A stretch of DNA of 8,072 nucleotides from Solobacterium sp. (GTDB lineage Bacteria; Bacillota_I; Bacilli_A; Erysipelotrichales; Erysipelotrichaceae), in NCBI GenBank assembly GCA_017475415.1, contig JAFVFM010000148.1:1-8072 (forward strand), read 5' to 3'. Under the pieces are notes generated by a model. That model was not told the DNA's origin, searched no databases, and saw only the letters and a program-made list of their open reading frames with translations. A program made the translations under genes and the position numbers. Below, piece after piece: positions 5,055 through 8,072 of the stretch; position 1 is the stretch's first letter, and each line of letters starts with the position of its first letter.

Positions 5055-6176
5055 TTAAGATTGATGTACTTCTGCTATTTCTGATTTTAGAATACGTGCA
5101 TTTTCTTCTAGATTTTCACCTTCCCAGATATAGGTACGCGTTACTCTACCACTAATTAAACAAATCACTTCATATGGTATTGTATCTAATTCTTCAGCCA
5201 TCTTTTCTAAATGAATATGTGGTCCAAAGATTTCTACATCTGTGCCTATTGGTACTTCTTTTTCTAAGCGTACCATAACTTGATCCATACATACTCTACC
5301 AACTACTTCACAATATTGGCCATCAATATATACACATCTACCTTGATTCTTACGCACAAAACCATCTGCATAGCCTATTGGTAATGTAGCAATATATTCC
5401 TTTTTCTTCGCTTGATAGGTTAAGCCATAGCCTATCCTTTCTCCTTCATCTACTTCCTTTACCATGATAACTTTTGTATGTAAGGAAATAGGATAACGTA
5501 AAGAAATATCATAATTGTTTACCCCATACATACTAATGCCTATACGACATGCATTCGTTAATTCATCTTTAAAGGATAAGGTTGCATCACTATTATCAGT
5601 ATGAATCCATGGGAAATTATAATTTAAAGCCTCATAGACTTCTTTAAAACGAGTAAATTGTTTATTCGTTTCTACTTGATCCTTTTGATCTGCACACGCA
5701 AAATGAGTAAAGATACCTTCTGCAATACAGCCTGCATTGAGTAAGCTTTCTAAAGCCCACTTAGCTTCTTCTATGGTTTTAAAACCTATACGATTCATTC
5801 CTGTATCGATTTTTAAATGGAATTGTAAACCAACACAGTTCTGTTTTGTAATACTATCTACCCAGGCTGCAGAATACGCAGCTACACTAATCTTTTCTTT
5901 TATTAATAACTCTACATCTTCTTTTTCTGTTGCCCCTAGAATCAATATTTTTCCTTCATAACCTTCATTTCTTAACATAAGTGCTTCATCCATTGAAGAT
6001 ACCGCTAGCATCTCCGCACCTGCACTTAATACAGCACGTGCAACATGGCTATCTCCACAACCATAAGCATCTGCCTTCAATACTGCAATAATACGTTTTC
6101 TACAGATTTCTTTGCTACGTATTACATTATCTTTTATGGCATCCAAATTCACTTCCATCCATGTATTTCTATACAT
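5055..6176 (-). CDS. alr: Alanine racemase
   Basis: This PLP enzyme of 373 residues interconverts L- and D-alanine, supplying D-Ala for peptidoglycan in the cytoplasm. The N-terminal barrel carries the PLP lysine, Lys34, in AVLKADAYGCG. The other catalytic base is Tyr250 in RIGYGLTY, equivalent to Tyr265 of the Geobacillus enzyme. Also visible are HLKIDTGMNRIGF (120-132), THFACAD, and the C-terminal beta domain with PIGYADGF and VGRVCMDQ. Length is normal for the family. The start is the ATG at 6176, since AAAGGAAG (6193-6186) lies 9 bases before it and the sequence then begins like other Alr proteins (MYRNTWMEVNLDAI). The in-frame ATG at 6209 has no ribosome site. The gene has its own terminator and an apparent promoter, so it is probably monocistronic. 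Confidence 0.95.
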   Translation of the reverse strand: MYRNTWMEVNLDAIKDNVIRSKEICRKRIIAVLKADAYGCGDSHVARAVLSAGAEMLAVSSMDEALMLRNEGYEGKILILGATEKEDVELLIKEKISVAAYSAAWVDSITKQNCVGLQFHLKIDTGMNRIGFKTIEEAKWALESLLNAGCIAEGIFTHFACADQKDQVETNKQFTRFKEVYEALNYNFPWIHTDNSDATLSFKDELTNACRIGISMYGVNNYDISLRYPISLHTKVIMVKEVDEGERIGYGLTYQAKKKEYIATLPIGYADGFVRKNQGRCVYIDGQYCEVVGRVCMDQVMVRLEKEVPIGTDVEIFGPHIHLEKMAEELDTIPYEVICLISGRVTRTYIWEGENLEENARILKSEIAEVHQS

Positions 6177-6185
6177 ATACGCGTA

Positions 6186-6193
6186 CTTCCTTT
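6186..6193 (-). promoter_or_regulatory. Ribosome binding site that decides the alr start
   Basis: AAAGGAAG on the minus strand lies 9 bases before the ATG at 6176. No purine-rich site precedes the alternative ATG at 6209, where the sequence is AAAAATAA. Confidence 0.6.
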
Positions 6194-6234
6194 CGCTTTT
6201 ATTATCCATTTATTTTTGTTTAATAATCTTATTT

Positions 6235-6243
6235 ATTGTATCA
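6235..6243 (-). promoter_or_regulatory. Probable extended -10 promoter of alr
   Basis: On the minus strand TGA-TACAAT (6243-6235) is an extended -10 element about 58 bases before the chosen alr start. No convincing -35 is found 16-18 bases upstream, which extended -10 promoters can tolerate. Confidence 0.4.
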
Positions 6244-6278
6244 CAAACATCATTACCTTCTTTTAGAAAAACAAGGGC

Positions 6279-6284
6279 TATGAT
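6279..6284 (+). promoter_or_regulatory. Possible -10 box of the Na/Pi cotransporter gene
   Basis: TATGAT followed by AAAA lies 57 bases before the ATG at 6342. Upstream hexamers resemble TTGACA poorly, so this assignment is weak. TATAAG at 6312-6317 is an alternative. Confidence 0.25.
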
Positions 6285-6341
6285 AAAATTTTTTTAGTAT
6301 GTTTTCCCTTTTTATAAGGTGAAGAACAGGAGGAAAAAAGT

Positions 6342-8015
6342 ATGTCGCTTGCATCACTTAATTGGGGCATGATTCTTGGTGGGTTCGGCCTCTTCATGTT
6401 TGGTATCAAATTCATGGGTGACGGTCTTAAGGCTGTTGCCGGTGATCAACTTAGAGATTATATCAACAAATATACCTCTAACACTTTATCCGGTGTTGTT
6501 ATCGGTATTATTATGACCATTATTATGCAATCCTCTTCTGCTACATCGGCAATTACTATCGGTTTAGTTCGTGCTGGTTTAATGACCATGGAGCAATCTG
6601 CAGGTATTATCCTTGGTGCTACCATTGGCACTACCGTTACCTCATTCTTAATTTCCATCAGCATCGAGAAATATGCAATGTTCATTGTTTTCTTAGGTAC
6701 GATGCTCATTTGTTTCACCAAAAAACAAAAGCTAGGATATATCGGTAATGTTATTCTTGGTTTTGGCTTAATTTTCTATGGTATGTCTGGTATGGGTGAC
6801 TCATTAGCTGCTTTAAAAGAATTACCACAATTTGAAGCAATTGCCCTCTCTATGAGCAATTATCCTATATTAGCGATGCTAGCAGGTGTGTTACTAACCG
6901 CTGCTGTGCAATCATCTGCCGCAACAATCGGTATTATTCAAAAATTATATCAAGCAGGAGCAGTTACTTTCTCCGCTTCCTTACCCTTTATGTTCGGCGC
7001 CAATATCGGTACAACAATGACCGGCTTTCTAGCTTCTATTGGAGGCTCAAAAGCAGGTAAACGCACAGCACTTATGCATACTACATTTAATGTGATTTCT
7101 ACTATTATTGGTATGTTATTACTTATTCCTTATGCAGCTTTTATTCAAAGATTCTTTGGCAATTTAAATCCAATGATGCAGATAGCTGTATCCAACATTA
7201 TCTTTAAAGTAATTACAACCTTATTATTCTTACCATTTGTAAAACAACTCGTTACTTTGGTGAAGAAAATTATTCCTGGTGATGAAGATGAAACATTAGA
7301 AATTGATGTTGATGAAATGGATGAAGAAATCACTACTCTATTACCTTCTGCAGCAGTTAAAACATCTGAACAAGCTATTCTTAAATTAATTGACGTTGTA
7401 CGTTTCAATGTCACAGAAACACAACGCTTCTTGTTAGAAGGCGGTGGCAGTGAAACTAAGGCTAAACTTGATCAAACTGAGGCAATTATCAATCGTTTTG
7501 ATCATAAAATTACAAATTACCTTATTCGCTTATCGGTTAAGCGCAACTTGACCATGAAAGACAAAGACGAGATTCGTTCACAACTCGATGCAGTAAAGAA
7601 TTATGAACGTATTGGCGACTTAAATATGAATTTAGCTGAATTCTTCCAAATGGTAGAAAACAAAGATGAAAAATTCAGCGAATCCGCAATGAAAGAAATC
7701 AATGAAATGTTTATGCATCTCGTAGAGATGATTGATCTTTCAACAGAAATATTTGTTACACATGATGAAACACTATACCACCGTCTTCAAGAATTAGAAA
7801 AGCAAATGGATAAGATGGAAAATAATGCGCGCTATACTCACTTCGAAAGAATGAGAGATGGTATATGCACATCCCCTATTGCTGAAAGTGTATATATTGA
7901 TGTTATTGGTACATTAGAGCGTATGGGTGACCATTCTTGTAATGTAGCTAAATCTGCTGTTACACATCTAACAAGTGATCTATCTGATGACGAAGTTATT
8001 GCGACAAAATCATAA
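6342..8015 (+). CDS. Na/Pi-cotransporter-family protein with C-terminal PhoU-like domain
   Basis: This 557-residue protein belongs to the NptA/YjbB-type phosphate transporter family. The membrane part (about 1-310) contains the family's inverted duplication: QSSSATSA (63-70) with GATIGTT (92-98), and QSSAAT (190-195) with GANIGTT (219-225). About eight hydrophobic helices are present. An acidic linker (313-331) leads to a helical PhoU-like domain (about 340-545) with its two metal-binding type motifs, NYERIGD (420-426) and TLERMGD (524-530). The expected role is Na+-linked phosphate movement across the membrane, with the PhoU part sensing or regulating; in some bacteria relatives export phosphate, so direction is open. 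Start: AGGAGG (6328-6333) is 8 bases before the ATG. It is divergent from alr and no other phosphate gene is in view. Confidence 0.92.
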   Translation: MSLASLNWGMILGGFGLFMFGIKFMGDGLKAVAGDQLRDYINKYTSNTLSGVVIGIIMTIIMQSSSATSAITIGLVRAGLMTMEQSAGIILGATIGTTVTSFLISISIEKYAMFIVFLGTMLICFTKKQKLGYIGNVILGFGLIFYGMSGMGDSLAALKELPQFEAIALSMSNYPILAMLAGVLLTAAVQSSAATIGIIQKLYQAGAVTFSASLPFMFGANIGTTMTGFLASIGGSKAGKRTALMHTTFNVISTIIGMLLLIPYAAFIQRFFGNLNPMMQIAVSNIIFKVITTLLFLPFVKQLVTLVKKIIPGDEDETLEIDVDEMDEEITTLLPSAAVKTSEQAILKLIDVVRFNVTETQRFLLEGGGSETKAKLDQTEAIINRFDHKITNYLIRLSVKRNLTMKDKDEIRSQLDAVKNYERIGDLNMNLAEFFQMVENKDEKFSESAMKEINEMFMHLVEMIDLSTEIFVTHDETLYHRLQELEKQMDKMENNARYTHFERMRDGICTSPIAESVYIDVIGTLERMGDHSCNVAKSAVTHLTSDLSDDEVIATKS

Positions 8016-8072
8016 AGGAGGGCAACCTGATTTTTTATTAAGAAAATCTCCATTTAAGCTAATACAAAAATA

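Noticed and set aside
6458..7414. Open frames on the minus strand inside the cotransporter gene
   Set aside because: They are shadows of a strongly conserved plus-strand coding region and have no ribosome sites or family features.
8016..8072. AGGAGGG after the Na/Pi cotransporter stop as a ribosome site or terminator
   Set aside because: No ATG, GTG or TTG with a useful reading frame follows within the window, and the AGG/CCT stem before the T run (8031-8036) is only 3 bp. The repeat GATTTT...AAAATC is AT-only apart from its ends. I cannot assign it.

Overview
The window looks like chromosomal DNA of a low-GC Gram-positive bacterium (Bacillota). It is AT-rich, has strong GGAGG-type ribosome binding sites, uses TGA as a stop and TGG for Trp (standard code), encodes CCA in the tRNA, and its proteins read like those of clostridia and Erysipelotrichia. 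An Erysipelotrichales-like host is my best guess, at low confidence. No mobile element, CRISPR array, rRNA or integrase is visible.

Layout, left to right: (1) the 3' end of a type II tRNA, probably Leu, and its terminator (1-117). (2) A minus-strand gene for an uncharacterised 553-residue membrane protein (235-1896) with its own terminator. Its 5' leader (about 1911-2050) matches the yybP-ykoY manganese riboswitch aptamer, followed by a plausible antiterminator/terminator switch. (3) A compact divergent promoter region (about 2055-2128) centred on a perfect 6-3-6 inverted repeat; each arm is a -35-like TTGACC, one per strand. (4) A plus-strand CsoR/RcnR-family metal sensor (2129-2407). It abuts, stop to stop, the last gene of (5) a minus-strand cobalt/nickel ECF transporter operon, cbiM(N)-cbiQ-cbiO (4958 down to 2408), whose start and stop codons overlap. 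The promoter region of this operon carries a 12-bp C5-AT-G5 palindrome resembling operators of the CsoR/RcnR family. (6) Alanine racemase alr (minus, 5055-6176) with its own terminator. (7) A divergent Na/Pi-cotransporter-family protein with a C-terminal PhoU-like domain (plus, 6342-8015). No stretch over 300 bases lacks a gene or regulatory element.

How it fits together: positions 235-5030 read as a transition-metal homeostasis block. One unit is a membrane protein probably switched on by Mn2+ through an RNA switch. The second is a thiol/His metal sensor. The third is a Co/Ni importer. Two palindromes, one in each promoter region, are candidate operators for the sensor. The most novel-looking element is the Mn-riboswitch-controlled membrane protein of unknown function, which may also be under DNA-level control through the shared divergent operator. 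alr (D-alanine for peptidoglycan) and the phosphate transporter appear to be ordinary neighbours.
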